From Anagrus nilaparvatae (lineage: Eukaryota; Arthropoda; Insecta; Hymenoptera; Mymaridae), in contig JAKSXM010000007.1 in NCBI GenBank assembly GCA_022575985.1, forward strand, positions 73,407,001 through 73,471,000: a stretch of 64,000 nucleotides of DNA, given 5' to 3'. The first letter of the stretch is position 1; each line of letters begins with the position of its first letter. Below, in pieces: positions 47,511 through 59,107 of the stretch. The notes below the pieces were generated by a model that had not been told where the DNA came from, ran no database searches, and saw only the letters and a list, made by a program, of their open reading frames with translations. Made by a program: the position numbers and the translations under genes.

Positions 47511-48164
47511 TAGTAATACAAATTTTCTGGATAAGTCATATTTTTATTAAGCTGGGCCATGTTTCTCTGAAGGCTTTCTTTTAAAATACAATTATAAAAC
47601 TTCATTACTGTATTAAATTCTTCTGCATTTTCTGTAAAGAATAATTTATAATCTTATTGAAAAATAAAAAATTTGTGATTTTGAATGAAAAATTTTACTT
47701 TATTTTCACAATTTTTTCTTGAATTTTCAATATTACTAATTTTGATACTTTTACAACACCTTCTAAAATCAATCTAAAAAATATAATCAAGCAGAATCAA
47801 ATGTATGAAATTTCAAGTTATTTTATTTAGAAACAACGCAGTCCACAAAGTAAAAAGCATTGGATTCCAATTTGTTTCTTTTAAACATTCAACTGTTTCT
47901 TTTTCTAAACCACCTACTCCCGAATAAACATAAATTAAATTCTAAACATTAATCTTTTAGAAAAAATAAATTAAAAGGCTTAAGTCCTTTCTCCATTGCA
48001 TAAAAAAAATTAATACACGTGTGCTTTGACTGTAGCATTTAATATAGTCAAAGCACACGTGTATTAATTTTTTTTAAGTGAGTGGAGAAAGGGCTTTATA
48101 AAAAGCAATTGCTTACAAAAGTTGATATTAAAAGAAAAATAAAATTTATGATTAACAGCCTCAT
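47511..48164 (-). pseudogene. Odorant-binding protein pseudogene (minus strand)
   Basis: Exon 1 (48,117-48,164) looks functional: MRLLIINFIFLLISTF and a GTAAGC donor, 48 nt like the other copies. Exon 2 starts at 47,941 (NLIYVYSGVGGLEKETVECLKETN), has lost the first Cys and the CxxxC pair and is truncated at ~47,830. Exon 3 is reduced to a scrap near 47,690-47,750 (EGVVKVSKLVILKIQEKI). Exon 4 starts at 47,631 (NAEEFNTVMKFYNC): C6 is kept but C5 is Phe. The exon 4 frame runs into the MITE at 47,510 and ends at 47,300. Clearly dead by cysteine loss and exon decay. Confidence 0.82.
47984..48095. repeat. Hairpin-forming inverted repeat in the OBP pseudogene intron
   Basis: Inner 30-bp arms (48,002-48,031 and 48,046-48,075) are perfectly complementary, contain CACGTG, and are separated by 14 nt; outer parts (TCCTTTCTCC / GGAGAAAGGG) extend the pairing to ~48 bp. 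Size resembles a pre-miRNA or a tiny MITE. Confidence 0.85.
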
Positions 48165-48382
48165 TTTTTATAGATAAAATTCTGATCTACTAACTTGATT
48201 ATTTTATTTATCCTTCATCAAATTTATTTAGGAAAATATACAGATAACTTTTGGTATTTTATGATGAATAAAAATTATTTTATTATTCGTAAAATAAAAA
48301 ATAAATAATACACACTATTCTACTATTTATTTGATTTTTCATCACTTCATTTTTTAATTAATGTAATGTGCAGTATATAAAA

Positions 48383-49330
48383 ATATATGGGTGCTTTTCA
48401 CAGGAACAGAATACATAGTGTCCCCCCCACTTATATCCAAAACAAAAGCTCTTTTCCACTTTTTTTTCTTTTCAAAAGTTAATAAATAATTTTTTTTCAA
48501 AGTCCAAATCAACTGCGCATATATTGGTGAGTTAACGAAAAAGTTTTATTGAGCCTATGTGATCAAAATGTTAAAAACGTCCGCTGTCCTTTTGCTAAAC
48601 TGTAAACTTTGAGTATTAACATACGGCTTAAAATTTGAATTTAAATTTTTCTGCTCGGTTCATATGACGTATTTAGGTCCTAAAAATTCATTTTTTTCAA
48701 CAAAACAAATTTTTATGCAGTCCTCTTAGCGTATCGTCGTATTCAAGTCTGTCCCCGGTTTTAGCTATTTTTAAGCTTCCCACCATTTTACTAATGCGCA
48801 GTATATATTTACACACTTTGTGGGTCTGCCTGCATTTTTTTTTTACTTAACTACTCATATATGAATCGTGGAAAACTTAAAGTTTGGATAATAAAAGGTT
48901 TATCAACGAAATATTTCAATTTTAAATTTTTAAAACGCTCATACAAAATAAAAATGTTAAAAACGTCCGGGTCGTTTTCTCAAAGTTTATGCAATATTTT
49001 ACTTAATGCATCTTGTTCAGTAACGTATTTTGATGAAAAAATAAGGTACCCAAGGTATGAGAAAATTTTGTGGCTTCAATCAAGAGCTATTTAAATATTA
49101 GCCTCAAAATGTTAAAAACGTCCGCGTTAAAAACGTCCGGATAAATAAAAAATCCCATAAGAATAACACGTAGAATTTTTTTTTACATTTGTAGCAGTGC
49201 CATTGAAAATTTTAGGTTATTTGGACCTTGAAAAACATAAAACTACAAAAAAATTTGAAAAAAAAGGTAATAAGTGTTCTGCCGTAAGCAATAAAAAAAT
49301 ATACAGTTCCCGTGAAAAACACCCATATAT
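48383..49330. mobile_element. Non-autonomous element with ~26-bp terminal inverted repeats
   Basis: Left end ATATATGGGTGCTTTTCACA and right end GTGAAAAACACCCATATAT are complementary with few mismatches, and the match extends into GGAAC(A/T)G. The inside has no recognisable transposase; it repeats a GTTAAAAACGTCCG motif several times (48,570-49,140). Confidence 0.65.
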
Positions 49331-49550
49331 TAACTGAATTCATAGATTAAAAAAATATTACATAAATATTTTATTAAAATCGTAGAACATATATTTTTAA
49401 CCAGGGATAATTAATCATCGATCACGAAAAAAATTTTCTTCCAAATTAATTCTTTAAAAAATTTTAAAAACGAAGGTGCTAAATAGACACAAATTAAATT
49501 TTTTCAGATTAGGCATAGGTTCTGTTTTAATTTTTGATTATTCATATACT

Positions 49551-50199
49551 TTAATCTTCTGTACAATACATTTTTTTTGATTTGGGCTGGATCATTTTTC
49601 TTTTGTAACTTTCATTAAAAGAACAATATAACATATTTCTTACTGTGTCACATTTATCTGAAGTTTCTGTAAATTATGCAAAGCTTAATATCTAATATAA
49701 AATAATTAATTCAAACGTTTAAAATATTTACTTTTTTCTTCACAAATTTTTTGGATTTCTTCTTCATATTTTGGTATTAAATCTTTGATAATAACAGGTA
49801 TTATTTGAAATAATTTTGATATTATTAAAATTCCTTCTTCGTCAGTCTTTAATTCAAAAAATGAATAACTTAATTTTACATCTTGGAGTTTTTAAATAAT
49901 TATTTTTATTTAAGAGAGTTTTAGTATACTTACGACATTCAAACGTTGCGTTGAACAAAGTATGAGACAGTTTGTTTCAGAATCAGTTACATTTTTTAAA
50001 AAAAAATCTTCTACAGTTTGATTTTTATCTTTCAAACATTCGTTTGCTGCTGCTTTAATACCACATATTTGTGGATCAGCATATATGAAATTCTAAAAAG
50101 ATTTTAAGTTTAAAAAAATAAATAAATTAATATTAAATAATAATTACTTACAAAAGTTGTTATAAAAGTCAGAACCAAATTTATAATTAATAACTTCAT
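49551..50199 (-). CDS. Odorant-binding protein (PBP/GOBP family), intact
   Basis: Four exons on the minus strand: 50,152-50,199, 49,934-50,092, 49,732-49,846, 49,551-49,666; 145 residues. Exons 1-3 have exactly the same lengths (48, 159, 115 nt) and phases as the gene at 38,779. Signal peptide MKLLIINLVLTFITTF. Cys pattern: NECLKDKNQT for C1, CLILC for C2-x3-C3, KICEEK for C4, CDTVRNMLYC for C5-x8-C6. An extra Cys precedes C1 and another is near the C-terminus. The C-terminal tail is short and basic, unlike the first copy. Role as for OBPs in general: a secreted carrier of small hydrophobic ligands; ligand unknown. Exon 4 closely matches that of the plus-strand pseudogene (TSDKCDTV in both). 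Confidence 0.9.
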
Positions 50200-50905
50200 T
50201 TTTTAATGAAAAACTCTGACATACTGACTTGATTTTCTTGATTTTAATGCAAAAAGATTTTTGTCCTTCGTAAAGTGTTTGAAAAAATCGTCATTTTGAT
50301 ATTTTATTATCAATTAAAATATTTTTATTGATGTAATTTTAAAAAACAAAAACGACTCTAGGAATATAAATAATAATAATAATAATAATATAAATCGTAA
50401 AAAATCGTAAAAAATTGTGTTGTATTGTATTATATTGAATTATTATATTACATTGTTACTAATTAATTTTATGTATATTTACATTATGCAATATTTACAC
50501 GTTTTTTTATTGTAAAACAGACAATAAACATTTTTTTTACTAGCATTTAAAATAATAAATTTTCAGTAAAAATTTAAAGTCCATTTGATCCCCTGCCCCC
50601 TCGCCTGCATTAGGGATCTTTTTAACCCCTCCCCATGGAATTTATTTTGAAATCGTATATTTAGAAATAGAATTATATTAATAGAATTTTTCGGATTCCA
50701 TAACAGCTTCATTAAATTTTCAAACTTATTGTTAGTTTCAATTAAAAATCAAGTAGTCAAGAATTATATGAGTAATTATTTAGTAAAACTGACCTAAGCA
50801 ACAGGTAAAAAAAGCCTGGGATCTTAAAAAAAACTGACTCCAAAATGGTGTAACAATTAGTATCAATACTGACAACAAAATAGAGAGAATATTACACCCA
50901 AAAGA
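50200..50905. other. No gene seen; 5' flank of the minus-strand OBP gene
   Basis: AT-rich with an AAT run near 50,370. No clear TATA element upstream of the ATG at 50,199. Confidence 0.4.
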
Positions 50906-51556
50906 TAAAAAACTTATAACCGGTTTGTGTACACACAACCAAAATGCATGGAATATGTTTACTTACATTTACATCTGTAATCTTACAGCATAGACACACA
51001 AAAAAAAATACAATTTTCTATTTTTATAATTTGTAATTATCACCTTTACTAAATGTTAAGATTCTAAACCCAAACTATTATGATTTCCTAAACGCGTATT
51101 ATTCTAGGTCCCTAAATCAAAAAAATTTTCTAAGTCCCTAAACCCAAATTATTCTAAGTCCCAAAATTGAAATTATTCCAAGTCCCATTTGACCCCCCCC
51201 CCCCTTAAATGGGACATATTTGACCCCCCCCCCTTAAATGGGACAAATTTGACCCCCCCCTTAAATGGGACAAATTTGACTACCCCCCTTAAATGGGACA
51301 TATTTGACCCCGCCCCTTAAATGGGACAAATTTGACTACCCCCCTTAAATGGGACAAATTTGACCCCCCCCAAATTTGACTACCCCCCTTAAATGGGACA
51401 TATTTGACTCCCCCTCCTTAAATGGGACAAATTTGACTACCCCCCTTAAATGGGACATATTTGACCCCACCCCTTAAATGGGACAAATTTGCCCCCCCCC
51501 CCCCTTAAATTTCAAATTCCGAAGTACCCCTTCCCTATAAACATGTTCCATGTTAA
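50906..51556. repeat. Minisatellite-bearing repeat element, copy B
   Basis: Same edges as 34,982-35,880 (CTTATAACCGGTTTGTGTA left, AAACATGTTCCATGTTAAT right) but only one array, 51,180-51,510, of ~32-bp units: TTTGACCCCCCCC then TTAAATGGGACA. The unit differs from copy A (AAATGGG in place of AAAAAGG), so each array has homogenised on its own. The ACTTCTGCACC array of copy A is absent; ATTCTAAGTCCCTAAA units stand in its place. Confidence 0.85.
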
Positions 51557-51562
51557 TAATAT

Positions 51563-51690
51563 AGAGATAATGGCAAAAAAGCAGGTATATATAAAATGAT
51601 ATGTGATTGTAGCTCAATATATATAGGGCAAGCAGCTAAAGATTTTTATAAAAAATTTGGAGGCAGAATTCGTGAAACGGTCACTAACTG
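51563..51690 (+). mobile_element. PLE GIY-YIG endonuclease fragment
   Basis: Open for ~40 codons: AGIYKMICDCSSIYIGQA then RIRE, the GIY-YIG core with its Cys pair and catalytic Arg region, as found at the C-terminus of Penelope-like elements. It begins directly after the minisatellite-bearing repeat. No RT is attached. Confidence 0.65.
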
Positions 51691-52285
51691 CCATGCTGGC
51701 CTACTTATCCGCGGGTTTACAGGGGGGGGGGGGGCTTAACACATATTAAATATCATTTTTAGAAAATCTGGGCTCTGTAGGTCTCAATCTGCCAGAATTA
51801 TGCTTGATCAAGCTTTTTCTATGTTTCTCAATTTTTTTAGTCATTTTTTGAAGAAATCTCTGAGAATCACACATGTATATAAGCTTCCAAAACATTTTTT
51901 AAGTAAAGGTTGCTAATAAAATTTTTCGCTGAAGTCATTTAAGGTGTTAGTTTTTCGGAAAACTTAAGGAAACACCTGAAAAATCTGAAAAATCAATGAA
52001 AAACAAAATATAAAAAAAATTACCTTTTTTGTACTGCGGCCCGAAAGTACGTATTTCCCGGACGCTACGCGTCCGGCAAAGACGTATTTTCTCGCCACAG
52101 TCGCAAAAAAATTTTGTACAATCCTCGGCAATAAACAAAGTTAATGACCCAAATCGCAGTTTACCATCTTCGGCTTCGCCTTGGAAGGTAATTTACGTGC
52201 GATTTGGGACATTCTTTATTTTTCTGGCCTAGGACCGTAATATACTATATGCAATGTTTCCCGTGCTTTAAATAGAACAAGTATC
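51691..52285. other. No gene seen; structured repeat copy 2
   Basis: A G run lies near 51,721. 52,145-52,230 holds the second copy of the ATCGCA...TGCGAT repeat seen at 40,095-40,165, in the opposite orientation. A GC-rich stretch (CGGACGCTACGCGTCCGG, near 52,058) is itself a palindrome. Confidence 0.55.
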
Positions 52286-52640
52286 TTAAAAAAATATGTT
52301 TTCGGATGCCCTATTAAAAAATTTTAGTATATGCTTTTTAAGCCCTTTATTGTTAAAAAGAAACATTGTGGAAGGCACTTTTTTTAATATTTTGTTTTTC
52401 AGTTGCTTTTCCAATTCTCCTGGTGTTCCTGGAGGTTTTTCTAAAAAATTAACGTTAAAAATGGTTTCAGCAGGAAGAGATGCAGGATTTAAGATGTTTT
52501 TAAAAGTTTTTAAATTCGTTTTCACGAATTTTCCCTTTTTTTTACTTTTGGTTCCTCCAAGAGGAACCATTGTGATAGGACAAATTTCGATTTTTGATTT
52601 TTTGGCATATAAGCACGTTTTGAGACCCCAGGAAGCTAAA
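52286..52640 (-). CDS. Unrecognised lysine-rich ORF
   Basis: Minus-strand frame open for ~118 codons from just after a stop near 52,643 to the stop at 52,286; the first Met is at 52,570 (94 residues). Read from the open start it has mixed, protein-like composition: FLASWGLKTCLYAKK, VPLGGTKSKKKGKF, NPASLPAETIFNV, KPPGTPGELEKQLKNKI, STMFLFNNKGLKKHI. The opposite strand is also open but Phe/Leu-rich, as expected of an antisense shadow. No family recognised; may be a fragment of a transposon protein or an exon of an unknown gene. It lies next to a satellite array. Confidence 0.35.
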
Positions 52641-52659
52641 AATCCGGTTTTTAAAAAAA

Positions 52660-53580
52660 GTATGTATATAATTGGTGATATTTCACAAACATTATGGAGT
52701 TAAGACCTAATTTTGTTTTCAAAAATTTTTTTATCAAAAAAGCTCGAGGTACTATTTTTTTTTTTTTAATTTGGATCTAATACCTCATTTATTTCCACGA
52801 AAGTACTTATATTTGAAAGTATGATTTTTACTCGATATCTCGAATCTGATACTTAATTTTTGAAAATTTTTTTCCCAAAATTTTTTTCACGAAAAAATAC
52901 AAAAAACACCAACTCTTTTTTTTTTTTGGACTTAGTACCTAATTTATTTCTATGAAAGTACTAGTTTTAGAAAGTTCGTTAATAGTAATTTTTTGGATCG
53001 GACACCAAATTTTTTCAAAAATTTTTTCTTAAAATTAAAAAAACAAAAAAATTAAAAAACCTGCAATATTTTTTTTTTTTGAGGTGTAATACCTCATTTA
53101 ATTCCATGAAAGCTCTAATATCTGAAAATATTGTAACGGGAGAAACTTCACAACCATTATCGAATTAAGACCTAATTTTTTTTTTTTAATTTTTTTATCA
53201 AAAAATCTCAAAATACTTTTTTTTTTTAATTTGGATTCATTTATTTCCATGAAAGTACTTATATTTGAAAGTATGGTTTTCAATCGATATCTCGAATCTG
53301 ATAATTAATTTTTTGAAAATTATTTTCCCAAATAAAAAATACAAAAAAATACAAAACACCAAATTTTTTTTTCTTTTTGGACGTAGTACCTAATTTATTG
53401 CTATGAGAGTACTAGTTTTAGACAGTTCGTTTATAGTAATTTTTTGGATTTGATACCGAATGTTTCCAAAATTTTTTCCTCAAAATTAAAAAAACAAAAA
53501 AAAGAAACAGCAATATTTTTTTTTTTTTTAGTGTAATACTTCATTTAATTCCATGAAAGTATTATCTTGAATAATTATTA
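52660..53580. repeat. Satellite-like tandem array with higher-order repeat
   Basis: Six diverged ~150-bp monomers, marked by variants of TACCTCATTTATTTCC.TGAAAGTA at about 52,782, 52,937, 53,091, 53,238, 53,388 and 53,537 (spacing 155, 154, 147, 150, 149). Monomers 1-3 match 4-6 better than each other (e.g. GATATCTCGAATCTGATA only in 1 and 4), so a ~450-bp trimer was duplicated. Confidence 0.8.
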
Positions 53581-56500
53581 TCCAATGAATTACGTTAGAT
53601 TTTATTTTGAAAAAAATAGATTTAGTTGAATTCAATACATAAATTTTCTTTTAACTTTTAAAAGTTAATAGAAATGAATGTATGATTGCATGGTTGTAGT
53701 CGGTGATATCTGTGGCATAATGAAGTATTTAGCTCATTGTTTGAGGAACCTTAGTGCCAGCTAGTTAGCAAGGTATTTTTTTATTTTTATGCAAATTTTT
53801 TCTTCTTTTTTTTTATAAAAAATTACAGAAATTTTCAAAATATCTCTATAAAAAAGGATCTATATTAAAATTTTTCGAGGAATCCAAAAATTGAGCCAAA
53901 ATTTTAATTCGGTGACAGGAATAATTAAATTTAATTAATTATAATCCGGAAAATTGAAAATTTTGGGAAATGGAAAGTTATGAGAATTTGTTTTTGGAGT
54001 TTTTAAATATTTAAAAGGAAAATATCCCTAAAAATTGTTAACCAACAAAAAGCACATAGCTTTTTGTAGAGCCCAAAAAAATTAAAATTGACAAAATTAG
54101 CTCAGATTTTTCCGGAAAATTTGAAATAATTCACAATAGCAGCAAAAAACAGTTTTCATTTCAAAACCCTTAAACCTAGAACCTTCGAAATCGGCATGGT
54201 ATCATCCCAGGCTTTTACCTGTCGCTTAGGTTAGTTTAACTAAGAATTACTCATATGATTTGATAGAAATTTGATTGAATTTTAACATATAATTATTTGA
54301 ACAATGACCAATAATAATAATAATAATAATAAAATATAAATAGAATATCTACTAATTAAATGCATATTTTCAAAATTTGTGCAAGTAGTACAAATCAATG
54401 TTAAATAAGACGGTATCTGAATGATATACACATATAAAATACCCGCATACATAAGATATCTAATAAGATCTTTGGTCTTGCTATATACATCAGGAGTTGA
54501 TAGATCCCTAATTTTCACTAGTCATTTCAGATATCTCAATAACTCAGACTTATTCGACTTTAACTAATCCTGCTAATCATTTACGTACATTCATACAAGC
54601 ATGGAGTCAGTTGACAATTTTAATGAAGGAAAAGAGAATATCTAGGCGAGTAAGTGTGTGTTTGAGGATACCTTTATACAATTTAACGAATACATGGAAA
54701 ATTCACATGAATATGGAATAAAGGTAAAAGGAGAAATAATATATAAGGAGAAGGAGTTGCGAAGGAAGAAGTGGTGAGATAAAATGGGCGGACTTTAGAT
54801 CTTTTGGGTAGCCAAATACGTCGATAAAGCGGCGCGCCACCAAGCCCAAGATACGACACCACTGCCGCCACTAAAGCTCTCTTTCTCTTTCCTTAGTAGT
54901 TATAAGTATATATAAAAAGGCCCAACATATTGTCAGAGGAAAAGAAAATATCAAACTTGTTAAAAAGACAAGGACATTTTCTTATCATCTAGGTAAAAAA
55001 GTAAATGAGCTTTTTTCTTTCTTTACATTCAAGTAGCAGATGTTACGTATCTATAGGGGAAAAAAGATAAAAAATTTGTTAAATTTAATTTACTCATAAA
55101 ATTTCTGCAGTATAATAATAATAATAACAATAACAGAGTATACGATAAATTATAATTAAATTAATACATAAATGACATCGTTAACATACTGGTTGAACAC
55201 TAAAATGAAATTTTGGCATTTCTGAGGTAAAGGTATTCGATATATTTCGCGCTTTACAATACAGCATTCGGCCAAGTGTGTTTACCAAACGTATTGGACA
55301 TAGATAATTAAATAAACCTATGCATTTCAAATATTATACATGTACATTTATAACGTGTCTATGTGTTAGTATAATGCAAGAGAAGTTATTGGTATTTGGT
55401 TAATTATGATATACCCTATTTTCATATATTCCCCGTACCTCAACTTATACGACTACCCTCTCTATAGAGGAATTCTTGACACCGTAGTGTTATATGGCTT
55501 TTCATACCTCGCGAGTTTCTCCTATCTCTGTCTCTCTCTTTATTAAGCTTTTATCAATAAATATATTGACATTTTTTTCGCTCTACAAGTGTATGTAATT
55601 ATTAAATTTTTAACTAAATATTTAATAAATCAGTTATGTTAATTTCCTGTTTACTTTTTATTTTTCATTCATGTAACTGCGTAAATGATACGATAAATAA
55701 AATTTGATTTTCAGTTCAGATGAAATAAGTTAAAAGATGTAATTTTTTGTTAAAATATTATATATATTTATAAAGAAAAAAATAACTAAATTTTCTGACT
55801 CGATCCTTCTTTTTGTGTTACGAAAAAGATAAAAATCTTTTGCTGGAATGAGGAGAGCTTTTATTTAATTAAACCCTCAGGCTTTTTTTAACTTTATAGA
55901 CTATCAATACTTCCTTGTTTATGATTGTTTTTTATAGTTATAGTTCTTATTACTTTTTTTTTCATTCATATTTTTATTGATTTATTTTTTTTCGTTAATA
56001 TAATTTTAATGTTTGTATTATATTTACCTATTGGGTGTGGAATTATTCAAAATATTGGCTACTCATCCCGAAAATTTAGGATTTTTTTTGTCTTTCGGAT
56101 TTTTGCAAGAGAAATTTTTGATTCAAAGTGTACCTACAGTCTTTTCTTGAACCTAACTCTAATTAAAAAGAAAATTGAACTTTTGAGTACCTAACCTGAA
56201 GCTTTGAGTAGCCCCACACCCTTAGTTTACAATAGTTATAGATAAATTAAAAAAAAAATTGCTTTGATACAGACAGGTTTTACTAAAAAATTTCCGGCTA
56301 ATTTTAAAATTTGTAAGATTTAATTTTACTTAAAAAGTCGATTCTCGCCCTCTAAATTTTTTTCAAGATTTTGTGTTAGATAGTTTTTTAAAATAGTTTA
56401 ATATTTCTTAAAGAAATCAAATTAAAAATCAATGAAAAATCTAATTCAATAGTTGGTATATAAATTTTCTTTTTAATTTGCACAAGTTGAATAAATTCAA

Positions 56501-59107
56501 ACCATGTATCTCGTTGGTTGTTAAACAGTATTGACACAATACCAAAGACAGTTTGAGAAAGGAATTAAACTAAAAGGAGAAAATATATAGTGACAAACAC
56601 AAATACAATATATTTTACATTTAATATTAAAGAGGGCAAAAAAAAAATTCTTTCTTGTGCGGGATGTTACAGAGGTTTTTATACCAAAGTCTTATTAGCG
56701 ATGGGGGAGACTGTTTCATCAATTCTTATTCTCTCTAGTTTCTCATGTTATTAACATTGTATCGAAGTAAAAAAGTTTTTTATCGAGACGCCTGATCTTG
56801 GAAATTAAAAATCACTAAATTCTCTTATAAAGTCACTCGTGCACGGTTATTTTCATCTTAAATCCCTCTTTTAGCTATTTATTACTTAACGTTTAATATA
56901 TTCGGTCAATCGATTCTTATAAATAGCTATTTAAATAAAGCTTTGGAAAAAACTCTGGCTACAAAAGCTATTGATTTTTTTCTTTTTTATTATTTCACTT
57001 TTTAATTAAGATTTAGTTGTATTTTATGAATATTTCTAAAGTTTCGTGATTTTTATCATTTACAATTATTAACAGAGCAAGAAGATTCGTAAATTTTGAT
57101 ATGAAAATGGTGTGGACGTATTCTAATATGAGGCTTGTTTACTATTATTAAGAGTACTTGGTGGAATCTTTGAGTTTGCTGAATCCCAAAACACTCATCT
57201 CTTAATATCATGTCTCTTTTGAATATTTATCTTTTCTAAACAGAGTTATAGAAGTTACATTTAAGTTTAAAATTTTATTTTAAATTTATTAAAAACTTCA
57301 TTACTTAGAAAAATTAGTATATAATAATGAAAAGTTTTTTATATCCTATTTTTTTATTTGAAATATTTAATATTTTGGATTTATTAGTAAAAAATCGAGT
57401 TTGAGTACTCAAATTTATTATAAAAGAAATAATTTTAAATTGTTTAAATTTTAGTAACTTCCAAGCTTAATGAAGCATTGTTATAAAAATATTCTGCACT
57501 ATCTTAAAGATTTAAAAACTTTTTAAGAAAAAAATTCTTTCCAGAAATATATTTTTCCCCTAATTAATAAGTATACGTTTCAAATTAATCTCCTTTACCC
57601 AAAATCCTCTTCCTTATGTTGGTAATTACTGTTAATTAATCTCACTAAAAATCTAGTAATAGATTACCATTCAATTTTTATCAATTTAAGGCAACAAATC
57701 ATTAAAATCAACCTAAGAAAAAAATATGTTCTGAATTTTAATTTAATAGCACGATTGCTATTATACACAGCAGTGTATTCCTAAAACAAAAAAAATATGA
57801 TAAATGTACTAGCAGAAAATATGAGTTAGATAAGTACTCTCTTAATAAAGGGGGAAAAATACTGAAAAAAATTTTTTTTTCTACACATTTATAGATTTAT
57901 AGAAAAAAAACGCTTATTATATTAAATCGAAGGATAAAAAAAATTCGAAGAATATCAAAAAACTAATATCCGCCAACAAAAAGTCGTTTGTTTCATATTG
58001 TTTTGGACTCTCATGCTTATATATATATATATATACCAGACAGTTTTACTAAGACGTGATTGAGTACCACCATTATTCTTCGTAAATATACTTGAATGAA
58101 AAAAAAATAATAACAACAAGACGAACTTTTATTTATGCTTGTGAGTGAATTTTTTAATAATTTTAGGTGCAATTACTACGGAATTAAGGGTTTTTGAAAA
58201 TTGATAATATGTATATGTTATAAAGTAAGGTTATGTTCTTATTAATGCACGAACAGGAACAGGAAACTTTTAGTTTTCTTATAATAAAGATCCCATATGA
58301 ATGAAAATACAAATAAAGGATTGAACGGATTATTCGAGTCTTTTCGCATACTTGTTGACAAAGCTCAACATTTTCACAAATTACTAAATAAACGTATAAG
58401 ACCTTATTTCATATAATTTATAGCTAAATTTGAATAGAAAAAAAAATTCTACCCTTATTATTAAATACCTCATAATAATCATTGATAACAACCCCCAGTT
58501 TGCTTATATAAAAAAAAAGTTTTAAGTTTTCTTTTCACGAATAGTATTAAATAGTTTTTTTCCCCTTCCATTTTTAACGAGCTAAACTGAAAAGTTGGTT
58601 TACCGACTTCGCGTGGCTAAAAATATATAGTAGCTTTAGTTTTAAGGAGCATCTTAATTACCCATGGTAATGAACACCTTGTCGTTAAAACTTGGCCTTT
58701 TTTAATTATTCCACTGCCATAGTAATCTTTTTTTTTTCTCTAAGACTTTTTTTTTGTTGATAAATATACAAGTTTATTTCTTTTCTTTTTTCGTACTGAG
58801 TTTTATGTCAAAACTACTTAAGGAAAGTACTTGCTAAGTTTTTTTTCTTTTCCCAGTTATAAAGATATGTAAATATATGTCTTAAAAATTTATATATAAT
58901 TTATTTATAATTAAAATATTTTTAATTTATAATCCACGTAGAATTAATTTAATAAAATTATAAATAAATTAAAATACGATAGAAAAAATACCTGCTGCCA
59001 AGGAAATAATTCACTATATTTGTTTAGTTTTTAGATTTGCATTCTATTTAATATAATGTCATTCATAATTAGGCCTATATGTAGAAAGCAGATAGTGATT
59101 TCTTGTA
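53581..59107. other. Long gene-free stretch
   Basis: No exon supported. Noted: AAT run near 54,309; a GC-rich pocket at 54,780-54,890 (GCGGCGCGCCACC) followed by TATATAAAAAGG near 54,910, which together could be a promoter, though no gene is seen after it; (TA)n near 58,020. A hydrophobic frame at 55,925-56,194 is Phe/Ile-rich and unsupported. Confidence 0.45.
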
